From: an uncultured Bacilli bacterium
GTDB taxonomy: Bacteria; Bacillota_I; Bacilli_A; RFN20; CAG-826
Direction of reading: 5' to 3'
Assembly: GCA_934700895.1 (NCBI GenBank)
Contig: CAKUXV010000007.1
Coordinates: forward strand, 20,677-84,676
DNA length: 64,000 bases
The notes under the pieces were generated by a model, which was given only the letters and a program-made list of their open reading frames with translations, did no database searches and was not told the origin of the DNA. Position 1 is the stretch's first letter, and every line of letters begins with the position of its first letter. Both the position numbers and the translations under genes were made by a program. Positions 41,224 through 49,837 of this stretch are shown piece after piece.

Positions 41224-42511
41224 GGTCCTCGATTTCCTCTGCAAAAGATTGTATCGCTTTTAAAGAGGATTGGATGCAGGCATCGCGGTTTTCTTTTCTT
41301 GCCCCCGGGACTAACGCCCAGTTCGCATTCATTGGCTGAAAATATTTGCCTTCGGCGTGGAGGATATAGCTAACAAGTCCACCATAAATCGTTTCACGGG
41401 GGATTTTGACGAAGGACCTTCCTTCCAACCTCCTCGAAGCGTGAATGGCACACAAAATACCCATAGCCGCGCTTTCGACGTACCCTTCTACGCCCGAAAG
41501 CTGTCCGGCAACAAAGACGGAAGGATGAACTTTGAGAGATAAGTCGTTTTGCAAAACGCGGGGGGCATCAACATAAGAATTGCGGTGCATCAAGCCATAT
41601 CGCAAAAATTCAACATGCTCCAATCCAGGGATCATGGAGAAAACGCGTTTTTGTTCTGGATAGGTTAAATTGGTTTGGAATCCAACGATATTGTAGTAAT
41701 CGCCAAGCTTAGTGTCTTGACGCAATTGGACTACAGCATAGGGCTTGGGATGTTCCGGCGTTTCTAAGCCAAAAGGCTTTAACGGCCCATGCCGCAAAGT
41801 CTCTCCTCCACGGCTAGCAATGACCTCCACGGGAAGGCAGCCCTCAAAATAATGGGTATCGAATTCGTGGAGCAATGCTTTTTGGGCACCAAGCAATTCG
41901 CGAACTAGCGCATAATACTCGTCCTTGGTGAAAGGGCAATTGATATAGGACCCGTCATCTTGGTCATAACGGGATTTGAAATAGGCCTTAGAAAAATCGA
42001 TACTCGATTTCTTAACGATTGGGGCAGAAGCATCGAAAAACGAAAGGTTCTTTTGACCGATTTTTTGACTCAAATCTTCTAAAAGAGTGGGGGACGTAAG
42101 GGGCCCCGTAGCTAAAATCGTAAGAATTCCATCATCAGGAAGCGAAGTCACTTCTTCGCGATGAACATGTAAATTCGGGAAGGAATTCAATTTGTCCGTA
42201 ATGTAACGAGCAAATAACTCACGATCCACGCCCAACGCATTGCCAGAAGGCACTTCAGAGGCGTCGGAAGCCTCCATCATCAAGGATCCCAAATGACGCA
42301 TCTCTTCCTTCAAAAGACCGCAGGCATTGGTTAGTTGTTTGGATTTGAGGGAATTGGAGCAAACGAGTTCGCCGAAAAGATCCGTCTCATGGGCTCCATC
42401 CGAATAAGACGGACGCGCTTCAAAAAGATGGACGTCATATCCCTTTTTCAGCAAATAATAGGCGGCTTCCGCTCCCGCTAATCCGCCGCCAATAACGCGA
42501 ATTTCAGCCAA
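41210..42511 (-). CDS. trmFO: Methylenetetrahydrofolate-tRNA-(uracil-5-)-methyltransferase TrmFO
   Basis: 433 residues from TTG 42511, chosen because GGAG lies 8 nt before it and the FAD motif must be N-terminal: IRVIGGGLAGAEAAYYLLKK. ETDLFGELVCSNSLKS (~48-63) is a TrmFO hallmark. The enzyme makes m5U54 in the tRNA T-loop with CH2-THF and FADH2. The frame is open to 42574, overlapping topA, but that part has no family match. The gap to topA is 5 nt. Confidence 0.95.
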   Translation of the reverse strand: MAEIRVIGGGLAGAEAAYYLLKKGYDVHLFEARPSYSDGAHETDLFGELVCSNSLKSKQLTNACGLLKEEMRHLGSLMMEASDASEVPSGNALGVDRELFARYITDKLNSFPNLHVHREEVTSLPDDGILTILATGPLTSPTLLEDLSQKIGQKNLSFFDASAPIVKKSSIDFSKAYFKSRYDQDDGSYINCPFTKDEYYALVRELLGAQKALLHEFDTHYFEGCLPVEVIASRGGETLRHGPLKPFGLETPEHPKPYAVVQLRQDTKLGDYYNIVGFQTNLTYPEQKRVFSMIPGLEHVEFLRYGLMHRNSYVDAPRVLQNDLSLKVHPSVFVAGQLSGVEGYVESAAMGILCAIHASRRLEGRSFVKIPRETIYGGLVSYILHAEGKYFQPMNANWALVPGARKENRDACIQSSLKAIQSFAEEIEDHGRE

Positions 42512-42516
42512 TGGAG

Positions 42517-44661
42517 CTACTCCTTTTTCGAATCGTCCGACGTTTTCTTGTCGATCCATTCGTGATAATGGCAACGCGGGAAATTGGTGCAGCCCAAGAA
42601 CTTAGCCTTTTTGCCTTGTTTCACAACGAGGTGACCCGTTTTGCATTTGGGGCAAGGTTTCACGTAATCCGCATCGGTATAAGTCACTTTTTCTTTTGGC
42701 TTGGTTTCCTTGCCGTCTAAGCTACGGGTATAACGGCAATTGGGGAAATTGGAACAGCCAACGAATTCTTCGCCCTTCTTGTTCTTTTTAATCACGAGAG
42801 GAGACCCACATTCCGGGCATAGCTCTCCCGTTGGCTTATCGTCGGGTTTTTCTTTTTTGATGTAATGGCAGGCAGGGAAATTGGAGCAGCCAATGAATTT
42901 TTGTCCCTTGCGGTTGCGTTTGACGACCAAAGGATGGCCACATTCCGGGCATAGCTCTCCCGTTTCTTCCGGGGGTTCCTTTCGCATTTCATCGCGAACC
43001 TTTTCGTAATTTTCGTTGAACGGTTGATAGAAGGCATTCATCGTATCCAAGAACGATTCCTTGCCCGCTTCCACTTCATCCAACGTGCTTTCCATTTTGG
43101 CGGTATAAGAAGTCGAAACAACGTCGGGGAAGAATTTCTTCAAAACCGCGACGGTTTTCTTTCCGTCATCTGTCGGAGTTAAAACACCGCGATTGCTTGA
43201 AACATATTTTCGCTTCAATAAGGTTTCGATCGTCGTCGCATAGGTGGATGGACGGCCAATGCCCTTTTCCTCCATCGCCTTAACGATCGAAGCTTCGTTA
43301 AAGGATGGTTCCGGCTTAGTAAATTTTTGTTCTGATTTGATTTTGGACTTGGGCAAATTGTCGCCTTCGTTAATTTCCGGAAGCAGCAAGGTATCGTCTT
43401 CGTCGAATTCTCCATAAAGCACTTCAAAGCCTTTAAAGAGGGTACGTACCCCCTTCAACGAAAATTCAAGACCATTTCCAACAAGGCATACATTCGTCGA
43501 TTCGATGCGCTTTGGGGCCATAAGCGAAGCCATGGCGCGGCAATAAATCAGGCGATAGAGTTTGGCTTCTTCTGGGGAAACGTATTTCGCGACCACATCC
43601 GGGGTACGGTGAGTTCCCGTTGGACGGATTGCTTCGTGAGCATCTTGAATGTTCTCGCCTTTTTTGCCAGCGCGCATCGCCCCCACGTATTCATCGCCAT
43701 ACGTTTCCTTGATGAAAGGAACAGCGTGACGCGTATAGAATTCCGGGCTGATACGGGTGGAATCGGTACGCATATAGGTGATCAAACCAACGTGTTCCCC
43801 CGCGATATCCATACCTTCGTATAAACGTTGGGCAATCGCTTGGGTCCTGGCGTTGGAGAAATGATATTTGGTATAGGCTTCCTGCTGCATGGACGAAGTC
43901 GTAAACGGCGGTTTCGCCGCGATGGTTTTGGGCGATTTCGTCACACTTTGAACGGAAAGCATATCCGGGATGCGGGCACATATGGCATCCGCTTCTTCTT
44001 TGGTATGGCATTCAAAAGGCTTGCCATCCACTTTCACGAGGCTGGCCTTGTAATCTTTCCCCCCGATGCGGACCATAGCATCGATCGTCCAGTATTCTTC
44101 CGGGTGGAAGGCGTCAATTTCCGCTTGGCGATCCACAATCATGGAAAGGGTCGCCGATTGAACGCGACCCGCCGATTGAACGCCAACATTCTTTTGCAGC
44201 AAAGAGGAAACACGGAAACCGATGATGCGGTCTTCCATGCGTCGTGCCTCTTGAGCACGAACAAGGTTAACGTCGATATGAGAGGGGTGTTCCAAAGCCG
44301 CTAAAATCGCTGGCTTGGTGATTTCTTGGAAACGAAGACGCGTGGTGGTGTCCACAGGCAATTTCAAAACCTGAGCCAAGTGCCATGAAATGGCTTCTCC
44401 TTCGCGATCAGGGTCGGTTGCAAGTAAAACTTCATCCGCTTTTTTGGAAGTAGCTTGTAGTTCAGCGACGATTTTTCCTTTTTTGGGAGAAATGACATAG
44501 TCCGGTTTGAATCCATCGGCGACGTCAATGCCTAAACCGCCTTTCCCACGAGTGGAAAGGTCGCGAATATGGCCTTGGCTGGCCATGACTTGGTAGTCCG
44601 CGCCAAGGTAGCGGCGGATGGTTTCACATTTTTTCGGTGACTCAACAATAACTAACTTCAT
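42517..44661 (-). CDS. topA: DNA topoisomerase I
   Basis: Type IA enzyme, 714 residues from ATG 44661, relaxing negative supercoils. TOPRIM: KLVIVESPKKCETI, SQGHIRDL, and the acidic triad in LLATDPDREGEAISWHL (~84-100). The catalytic tyrosine is in GLITYMRTDSTRIS (~295-308). Three C4 zinc fingers close the protein (CPECGHPL...CSNFPAC, CPECGSPL...CSNFPNC, CPKCKTGHL...CTNFPRC). A consensus promoter lies just upstream and leaves a leader of about 8 nt with no SD. Confidence 0.98.
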   Translation of the reverse strand: MKLVIVESPKKCETIRRYLGADYQVMASQGHIRDLSTRGKGGLGIDVADGFKPDYVISPKKGKIVAELQATSKKADEVLLATDPDREGEAISWHLAQVLKLPVDTTTRLRFQEITKPAILAALEHPSHIDVNLVRAQEARRMEDRIIGFRVSSLLQKNVGVQSAGRVQSATLSMIVDRQAEIDAFHPEEYWTIDAMVRIGGKDYKASLVKVDGKPFECHTKEEADAICARIPDMLSVQSVTKSPKTIAAKPPFTTSSMQQEAYTKYHFSNARTQAIAQRLYEGMDIAGEHVGLITYMRTDSTRISPEFYTRHAVPFIKETYGDEYVGAMRAGKKGENIQDAHEAIRPTGTHRTPDVVAKYVSPEEAKLYRLIYCRAMASLMAPKRIESTNVCLVGNGLEFSLKGVRTLFKGFEVLYGEFDEDDTLLLPEINEGDNLPKSKIKSEQKFTKPEPSFNEASIVKAMEEKGIGRPSTYATTIETLLKRKYVSSNRGVLTPTDDGKKTVAVLKKFFPDVVSTSYTAKMESTLDEVEAGKESFLDTMNAFYQPFNENYEKVRDEMRKEPPEETGELCPECGHPLVVKRNRKGQKFIGCSNFPACHYIKKEKPDDKPTGELCPECGSPLVIKKNKKGEEFVGCSNFPNCRYTRSLDGKETKPKEKVTYTDADYVKPCPKCKTGHLVVKQGKKAKFLGCTNFPRCHYHEWIDKKTSDDSKKE

Positions 44662-44675
44662 AAAGAAACGTGGCA

Positions 44676-44704
44676 ATGATAGAAACGCCTCGAAGGGTTG
44701 TCAA
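44676..44704 (-). promoter_or_regulatory. topA promoter
   Basis: On -: TTGACA (44699-44704), 17-bp spacer, TATCAT (44676-44681). Consensus -35. The ATG at 44661 follows 14 nt after the -10. Confidence 0.75.
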
Positions 44705-44765
44705 ACGCCCTGCAACCCCAAAATTCCCATATAAATAAATATGTTATTTATAAGAGTAAGGAAAA

Positions 44766-45572
44766 TTATTTTTCTACTACCTCATCCTCCGCTTGTCGAT
44801 ACCCGAAGTTCATCATATCCATAATGTCGTCCGCGGTCTCCACCAAAGTCGCCCCGTCTGCAATTAGATGATTGTTCATGGTTCCGTCCGTTGCCCGGAA
44901 TGGCAAAACCGCCACGTCTCGGTTTAGATCTAAAGCACGGGCCACCGTAACGATGGTTCCGCTGTGGGCGTGGGCTTCTCCAATGAAAACTACACTCCCC
45001 AATGCAGCTAATATCCGGTTTCTGCACGGAAAATGATCCGCTTTTGGCGCTACCCCTTCTGGATATTCGCTCATAAGAAGACCCTCTTTGGCAATGCGGT
45101 CCTGAAGGTCGCGATTTTCTGAGGGGTAGTGGTAATCTAGCCCATTCCCCAATACGGCAACGGCTTTCCCATACGGGGCAGCCGCTCTTAAGGCGGCCGC
45201 GTCAATTCCTTTCGCCAAACCGGACACAATGGTAATCCCTCGCTTTGCCAGTTCCTCGGTGATTTCGCCTACCCTTTTTATCGCGTAATCACTCGCCATT
45301 CTGCTACCCACAATCGTGCAGCATTTATGGTAATCGGAAATCAAGTCCAAATTCCCTTTATAGAACATACAAATAGGCGGAAAGTGGCACTCGTGAAAAC
45401 TTTTAGGATAGCAAGGATCCACAATCGTAAAAGCCTTCGATTTTAGGTTTTTGTTCGTCTCCTCTACCTCCTCCAAAGGAAAAGGCCTTTTCTCTCGGAT
45501 AATATCGAGTATCGCTTTGGCGTCCCCTTTCATTTTCGTGGCGACATGGATTAGCAATTCGTTAGCGTGCAT
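44766..45572 (-). CDS. dprA: DNA processing protein DprA/Smf
   Basis: 268 residues. Protects incoming single-stranded DNA and loads RecA during transformation. Rossmann-like core: TIVGSRMASDYAIKRVGE (~87-104), VSGLAKGIDAAALRAA (~118-133), FPCRNRILAALGSVVFIGEA (~180-199) and HSGTIVTVARALDLNRDV. The N-terminal SAM domain is reduced to ~40 residues, and no C-terminal winged helix is seen. AGGAG is 6 nt before ATG 45572. It precedes topA in the usual Firmicutes order, with topA having its own promoter. Confidence 0.96.
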   Translation of the reverse strand: MHANELLIHVATKMKGDAKAILDIIREKRPFPLEEVEETNKNLKSKAFTIVDPCYPKSFHECHFPPICMFYKGNLDLISDYHKCCTIVGSRMASDYAIKRVGEITEELAKRGITIVSGLAKGIDAAALRAAAPYGKAVAVLGNGLDYHYPSENRDLQDRIAKEGLLMSEYPEGVAPKADHFPCRNRILAALGSVVFIGEAHAHSGTIVTVARALDLNRDVAVLPFRATDGTMNNHLIADGATLVETADDIMDMMNFGYRQAEDEVVEK

Positions 45573-45666
45573 AAAGATCTCCTACACCTGTATTAGAAGG
45601 TTCGAAAAACAAAAACGTGTCGAAATCTTTACAATTCGATTTTCTTAGTTATTTAATAACTACTTT

Positions 45667-46287
45667 TTAAAACAACGTAAGTTGACTTTGATAGAATTTG
45701 GCAACGGGAGCGTAGGTTTTCCGATGCACCCCTTCGATGGGGCCATATTCTTCCAATTCCTGCATATGGAGCTTAGTCCCATATCCTTTGTGGACGGAAA
45801 AATGAAACTGGGGGTACTGTTTTTCCAACTCGCACATATAACGATCACGTGTGACTTTCGCCAGGATCGAAGCAGCGGCAATATTCAAGGCCTGGGCATC
45901 CCCTTTAATAATGGGAATCACCTTTTTGGGGAATCCAGGAAGAGGCATCGCATCCGTTAAAACCAGTTGATAATCCACTTGGAGTTGGTTTAAAGCGACC
46001 TTCATGCATTTCTGCGTCGCGGCATAAATATTAAGTTCATCGATCTCATCCGCAGAAACCATCGCGATACCATAGGCCAATGCATGGTCTTTGATGACAT
46101 CGAAAAGCTCTTGGCGTTTCTTGTCCGTGAGTTTTTTGGAATCGTCGATGATCGTATTTTTGTAATTCTTCGGAAAGATGACCGCGGCAGCGCACACCGG
46201 ACCCGCCAAAGGGCCGCGCCCCGCTTCGTCAACCCCGGCGATGGCCATGATTTCATCGCTATAATACTGTCTTTCAAATTTAAGCAC
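45667..46287 (-). CDS. rnhB: Ribonuclease HII
   Basis: 206 residues from GTG 46287. Cuts RNA in RNA-DNA hybrids and at single misincorporated ribonucleotides. AIAGVDEAGRGPLAGPV supplies the first Asp-Glu pair, DSKKLTDKKRQEL follows, the third Asp is in LVLTDAMPLPG (~110), and the last is in SILAKVTRDRYM. The start overlaps the rbgA stop by 8 nt. Last gene of lepB-rbgA-rnhB. Confidence 0.97.
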   Translation of the reverse strand: MLKFERQYYSDEIMAIAGVDEAGRGPLAGPVCAAAVIFPKNYKNTIIDDSKKLTDKKRQELFDVIKDHALAYGIAMVSADEIDELNIYAATQKCMKVALNQLQVDYQLVLTDAMPLPGFPKKVIPIIKGDAQALNIAAASILAKVTRDRYMCELEKQYPQFHFSVHKGYGTKLHMQELEEYGPIEGVHRKTYAPVAKFYQSQLTLF

Positions 46288-47137
46288 GGGGACGCTCCAA
46301 GGAAAGACGACCCAAAACGCCGTCTTTGAATTCCTTTACCAAAAGGTAGGCCGCTTTATCGATGGATGGCTGCGACCCATCCAAAAGCAATCTTCTTTGC
46401 GCGATTCGAACCAGAATCGAATCGTTATCCATGGAAGCGATATTTTCAATCCCAAAACGGGAAAAGAGCGAGGAGGGGTATGCGATTTTCAAGAAATCAA
46501 GGAGAGAATAACTGAGTTCAAGCGTTGGCAAAACCTCTTCTTTCATCGTTCCTAGAAGCGCCAAACGAACGGCCTGTTCACGAGTTGGATAACTCATTGG
46601 CAAAATACCCGGGGTATCTAAAAGAACAAAATCCGCGTTGAGTTTGATCCATTGAGCAGCGCGGGTAACGCAGGCTTTATTCCCCACCTTGGCTTTCTTC
46701 TTTTCGGCCAAATTATTGATCAAAGTACTTTTTCCTACGTTAGGAATTCCAACAATCATGACGCGAATCGGTTGAGGCATCATGCCGTGTTTCTTTTCCT
46801 TTTCGCGCTTTTTGCTAACGAGGGGCTCGGCAGCTTTGGAAAGCAAAGCTACAAACCGGTCCTTTTTAAGGTTCCCCGAAATGGCTTCCTGTCCTTGGGA
46901 AGAAAAATATTGAATCCAGCTTTCCGTGACGGCGGGATCCGCATAATCGCTTTTAGAAAGGAGCAACAAAATAGGTTTTTGACCGGCAAGCCCTTTTAAA
47001 AGTGGGTTTCTCGAGCTTAAAGGGGCACGGCCATCCACAATCTCAACGATGAGATCCACGGATTTGACATAGCCTTGCATCGCGTCCAATGCTTTCGACA
47101 TATGTCCTGGAAAATAATGAATGTTTTGCTGCCCCAT
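46280..47137 (-). CDS. rbgA: Ribosome biogenesis GTPase RbgA (YlqF)
   Basis: 285 residues from ATG 47137. Circularly permuted GTPase needed for late 50S assembly: G4 LLLLSKSDYADP (~58-69) comes before G1 VGIPNVGKSTLIN (~120-132), then G3 LLDTPGILPM. The N-terminal NIHYFPGHMSKAL is typical of YlqF. A C-terminal helical RNA-binding domain follows. It starts 2 nt after the lepB stop; the longer frame to 47179 overlaps lepB. Confidence 0.96.
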   Translation of the reverse strand: MGQQNIHYFPGHMSKALDAMQGYVKSVDLIVEIVDGRAPLSSRNPLLKGLAGQKPILLLLSKSDYADPAVTESWIQYFSSQGQEAISGNLKKDRFVALLSKAAEPLVSKKREKEKKHGMMPQPIRVMIVGIPNVGKSTLINNLAEKKKAKVGNKACVTRAAQWIKLNADFVLLDTPGILPMSYPTREQAVRLALLGTMKEEVLPTLELSYSLLDFLKIAYPSSLFSRFGIENIASMDNDSILVRIAQRRLLLDGSQPSIDKAAYLLVKEFKDGVLGRLSLERPRA

Positions 47138-47139
47138 AA

Positions 47140-48093
47140 TTAATGTTGATCCAAGTGAATATAATCCCACGGCCACCACGATAATCCTAGCGAAAAATTC
47201 GCCTTCAAAGTGGAGTCTGGCTGCATCATCAGTTTCCGTTGCGAGGTGATGACATAAGCTTTGCCAATCACCATGAAATCTTCAATCGGGCCCTTTTCGC
47301 GGGAATCCATGGAATGGCCGGTTCCCCCGCGGTTATCGCCCATTAAGAAATACTCATTATCATCAAGCTTCCATGTTTTGGAACGAACTCCACCAACTAA
47401 TTGAGCAGCTGGATACACATGGCCATTCACCTCCGGGAAATCCGATTCGTCATAAAGGGGTTTTAATACGGTGGAATTCCCCTCTTTATCCGTAATCGTC
47501 GTCTTGCCCCAAGCGGTGTTGTAATTCTCCTCATAAATGGAAACATAGGATTTTGGCTGGTCCCCAACAAATTCAAAACGCCCGCCGGCATCTTCTCCAC
47601 GTGTGACCACTTCGAAAGTCAGGGTTTCCCCCGGCATTCCGATTAATCTTTTTATTTTTGGAGACGTTTTTTCTTTTAGGACATGCGTCTCTCCATCAAA
47701 GAAATAATCTTCCGAATAGTAGGCGACAACTATATCGTAGCGGGAAAGCGAATCCCTCCAATTCCCTTTATTACCAACTTTGGCATAACCGTAATCCACG
47801 ATATCCCCATCGATGCTAGAGGTATCATTCCAAGTTAACGGGCGGTAGCCATCGGTGGTTTTCCTTTTTCCATCCACGTTAAGCGTAGGATACATGGACA
47901 TCCCGTTCACATAGAAAGGCTCATTGAATGTCCAATTCAAGTAAGCAAGGTTTGCGCAGACTAAACACGCCGAAACAACAACAAGGCCAGTCACCGCGTC
48001 GATAACAACGCGCCACCAACGAACCTTCTTTTTCTTTTTTAAGGCAGTTCGGGGACCGTGAAGTCGTTGTCTTTCCATTTCTTCAGTCGGCAT
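47140..48093 (-). CDS. lepB: Type I signal peptidase
   Basis: 317 residues from ATG 48093, larger than most Gram-positive SipS-type enzymes (~180-200). A cytoplasmic basic N-terminus, one membrane anchor (~35-60, IDAVTGLVVVSACLVCANLAYL), catalytic Ser in NGMSMYPTL (~67), and general-base Lys in SPKIKRLIGMPGETL (~180). The box GDNRGGTGHSMDSREKGPI is near the C-terminus. The spacing between Ser and Lys is widened by ~70 extra residues. The promoter places the ATG 8 nt after TATAAT, so the mRNA looks leaderless. Confidence 0.97.
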   Translation of the reverse strand: MPTEEMERQRLHGPRTALKKKKKVRWWRVVIDAVTGLVVVSACLVCANLAYLNWTFNEPFYVNGMSMYPTLNVDGKRKTTDGYRPLTWNDTSSIDGDIVDYGYAKVGNKGNWRDSLSRYDIVVAYYSEDYFFDGETHVLKEKTSPKIKRLIGMPGETLTFEVVTRGEDAGGRFEFVGDQPKSYVSIYEENYNTAWGKTTITDKEGNSTVLKPLYDESDFPEVNGHVYPAAQLVGGVRSKTWKLDDNEYFLMGDNRGGTGHSMDSREKGPIEDFMVIGKAYVITSQRKLMMQPDSTLKANFSLGLSWWPWDYIHLDQH

Positions 48094-48101
48094 AGGCTTC
48101 A

Positions 48102-48130
48102 ATTATAGGGGTTCGATTTCGCAGGGGCAA
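48102..48130 (-). promoter_or_regulatory. lepB promoter (leaderless)
   Basis: On -: TTGCCC (48125-48130), 17-bp spacer, TATAAT (48102-48107), then 8 nt to ATG 48093. No Shine-Dalgarno sequence in between. Confidence 0.65.
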
Positions 48131-48138
48131 CGCGCACG

Positions 48139-48166
48139 AAAAAAAGAAAACCCAGGTTTCCCTGGG
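48139..48166 (-). terminator. Intrinsic terminator after rplS
   Basis: On -: CCCAGG-GAAA-CCTGGG followed by TTTTCTTTTTTT, 25 nt after the rplS stop. Confidence 0.93.
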
Positions 48167-48191
48167 CTCGTCACTTGTATTGAAGACTGGC

Positions 48192-48539
48192 TTACTTTCT
48201 TTCTTTGATACGGGCAGCCTTGCCAGAAAGCTTGCGCATATAGGTGATCTTGTTGCGGCGGACCTTACCGTGCTTGACGACTTCGATTTTCGCAATCGAT
48301 GGTGCATTCACGGGGAAGGTACGTTCAACGCCGATTCCCGAGGAGATCTTGCGGACAGTGAAGGTCGCGGAGACCCCAGAGCCACGACGTTGCATGACAA
48401 CGCCTTCAAAGACCTGGTTACGTTCCTTCTTGTTCTCGATGATGCGGACGTAGACCTTGATGGTGTCGCCGCTACGGAACGAAGGAATATCCGTGCGAAG
48501 CTGACGGGCGGTGATCTCTTTAACAAGATTGTTATTCAT
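48192..48539 (-). CDS. rplS: Large ribosomal subunit protein L19
   Basis: 115 residues from ATG 48539, which has AAGGAGG 7 nt upstream; the frame is open to 48581. LRTDIPSFRSGDTIKVYVRI, QVFEGVVMQRRGSG and GIGVERTFPVNAPSI are diagnostic. In most Firmicutes rplS is the last gene of rpsP-rimM-trmD-rplS. Here it is a separate monocistron read divergently from rpsP, with its own promoter, short leader and terminator. Confidence 0.98.
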   Translation of the reverse strand: MNNNLVKEITARQLRTDIPSFRSGDTIKVYVRIIENKKERNQVFEGVVMQRRGSGVSATFTVRKISSGIGVERTFPVNAPSIAKIEVVKHGKVRRNKITYMRKLSGKAARIKERK

Positions 48540-48664
48540 GATCATTCCTCCTTGAGCATTTAGGTTTCTCTTCAGGTTCATTCATCCGTGACGGGGATCA
48601 GCGGAGCCTGCGTATCGTGTTTCCACGCGTTAGGTATCATACTCAAGTGCAAGGGGCATGACAA
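48540..48664 (-). promoter_or_regulatory. rplS promoter and ~90-nt leader
   Basis: On -: TTGTCA (48659-48664), 17-bp spacer, TATGAT (48636-48641). The leader begins near 48629 and opens with a small hairpin with a GNRA loop (CGTG-GAAA-CACG). L19 leaders are autoregulatory in some Firmicutes; I cannot confirm the same element here. Confidence 0.55.
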
Positions 48665-48694
48665 GAAAAAATAAACGATGTTAAGTAAAACTAC

Positions 48695-48723
48695 TTGACA
48701 GGCTTATTCCATACGGATAAATT
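48695..48723 (+). promoter_or_regulatory. Promoter of the rpsP operon
   Basis: TTGACA (48695-48700), 17-bp spacer, TAAATT (48718-48723), 26 nt before ATG 48750. An AAAGGAG SD follows. Confidence 0.8.
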
Positions 48724-48749
48724 ATCCACCGAAAAAAGGAGAAAGACTT

Positions 48750-49022
48750 ATGGTTAAAATCAGATTGACCCGCATCGGACGTCACGAAGATCCCTTCTAC
48801 CGCATCGTTGCCGCGGATTCCCATTTCGCCAGAGATGGCCGCATCATCGAACAAATTGGAACCTATGATCCCGCGGAAGGCGAAGACAAAGCCATCATCA
48901 ACGAAGAGCTCGCTCTTAAGTGGCTCAACAACGGCGCCGTTCCTTCGGATACTGTCCGTGCCATGTTTGCCCGCAAGGGAATCATGACCAAATTTGCGGA
49001 AAGCAAGAAGGCTAAGAAGTAA
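48750..49022 (+). CDS. rpsP: Small ribosomal subunit protein S16
   Basis: 90 residues. MVKIRLTRIGRHEDPFYRIV at the N-terminus and GRIIEQIGTYDPAEG are diagnostic. SD AAAGGAGAAAG lies just upstream. First gene of rpsP-khpA-rimM-trmD; its stop overlaps the khpA start by one base. Confidence 0.98.
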   Translation: MVKIRLTRIGRHEDPFYRIVAADSHFARDGRIIEQIGTYDPAEGEDKAIINEELALKWLNNGAVPSDTVRAMFARKGIMTKFAESKKAKK

Positions 49023-49309
49023 TGGATCGCGACTACGAAGCCATCCTTCACCCGGTGATCGATCCCCTCGTTCATAATCCTGAGGCGATTCTCATCCGCG
49101 AGCTTCCGGGCTCCACGGATCGGGACACGACCGTCATGATTTATGCGGACGATGACGACACCGCTCGACTGATTGGCAAACACGGCGTTGTAGCCAACGC
49201 CCTTCGTGAGGCGATTGGAATTGCTGGCAAAGCCGACAATTCGAATCAGCACATCCATTTGAAGTTCAAGAGCTTCAGCGAAGACGAAAAGCAGGACGGC
49301 GAGAAGTAA
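49022..49309 (+). CDS. khpA: RNA-binding KH protein KhpA (YlqC)
   Basis: 95 residues with one KH domain; the GxxG loop is IGKHG (~51-55), within TARLIGKHGVVANALREAI. In Firmicutes KhpA pairs with KhpB/Jag and affects cell division and sRNA binding. Its place between rpsP and rimM is the conserved one. The C-terminus is acidic. The start shares one base with the rpsP stop, so the two are translationally coupled. Confidence 0.95.
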   Translation: MDRDYEAILHPVIDPLVHNPEAILIRELPGSTDRDTTVMIYADDDDTARLIGKHGVVANALREAIGIAGKADNSNQHIHLKFKSFSEDEKQDGEK

Positions 49310-49327
49310 TTCCCGCCGTTTCTTTTT

Positions 49328-49837
49328 ATGGAAAAAATTACTGTTGCCCATTTTACAAAAACCTTTGGACTCAGAGGAGAAATCCGCGCCTATTCGATGA
49401 CCGATTTCCCTGCGGAACGCTTCCAAGTTGGACGTCATTTTTTCGCCGTGAATTTCCAGACCAAAGAAGAGAAAGAATTGACATTAAAAAGTGTGCGGCC
49501 ACAAGGCCCCCTTTATGTCTTCTCTTTTGAGGAAGTCTCTTCCATTGAGGAATCCGAACTCTTACAGGGGTGGGACCTTACCATGGACAAGGAAGAAGCC
49601 ACTTTGCCCGAAGGCATGTACCGCCTATCCGATTTAATCGGCTGCAAAATCGTTGACGAAGAATCCCATGAACTGGGTATTGTCATCGACGTGCTGAGCA
49701 ATGCGCCTACCAAAAACCTTAAGATTAAAAAGTCGGATGGAAAGTGCTTCTATTGCCCTTTCATTGACGAATTTGTTCCAACGGTTGACCTCAACAAGAA
49801 AACGATAACGATTCACGTGGTTGAGGGGCTATTATGA
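49328..49837 (+). CDS. rimM: 16S rRNA processing protein RimM
   Basis: 169 residues. Assembly factor for the 30S head, binding S19. N-terminal barrel with VAHFTKTFGLRGEIRAYSMT (~6-25) and a C-terminal PRC-barrel with LIGCKIVDEESHELGIVIDV. It ends in an ATGA overlap with trmD. It starts 18 nt after khpA. Confidence 0.96.
   Translation: MEKITVAHFTKTFGLRGEIRAYSMTDFPAERFQVGRHFFAVNFQTKEEKELTLKSVRPQGPLYVFSFEEVSSIEESELLQGWDLTMDKEEATLPEGMYRLSDLIGCKIVDEESHELGIVIDVLSNAPTKNLKIKKSDGKCFYCPFIDEFVPTVDLNKKTITIHVVEGLL

Noticed and set aside
44708..44745. AT-only inverted repeat ATAAATAA/TTATTTAT between dprA and topA
   Set aside because: Too weak to act as a terminator and likely by chance in an AT-rich gap.
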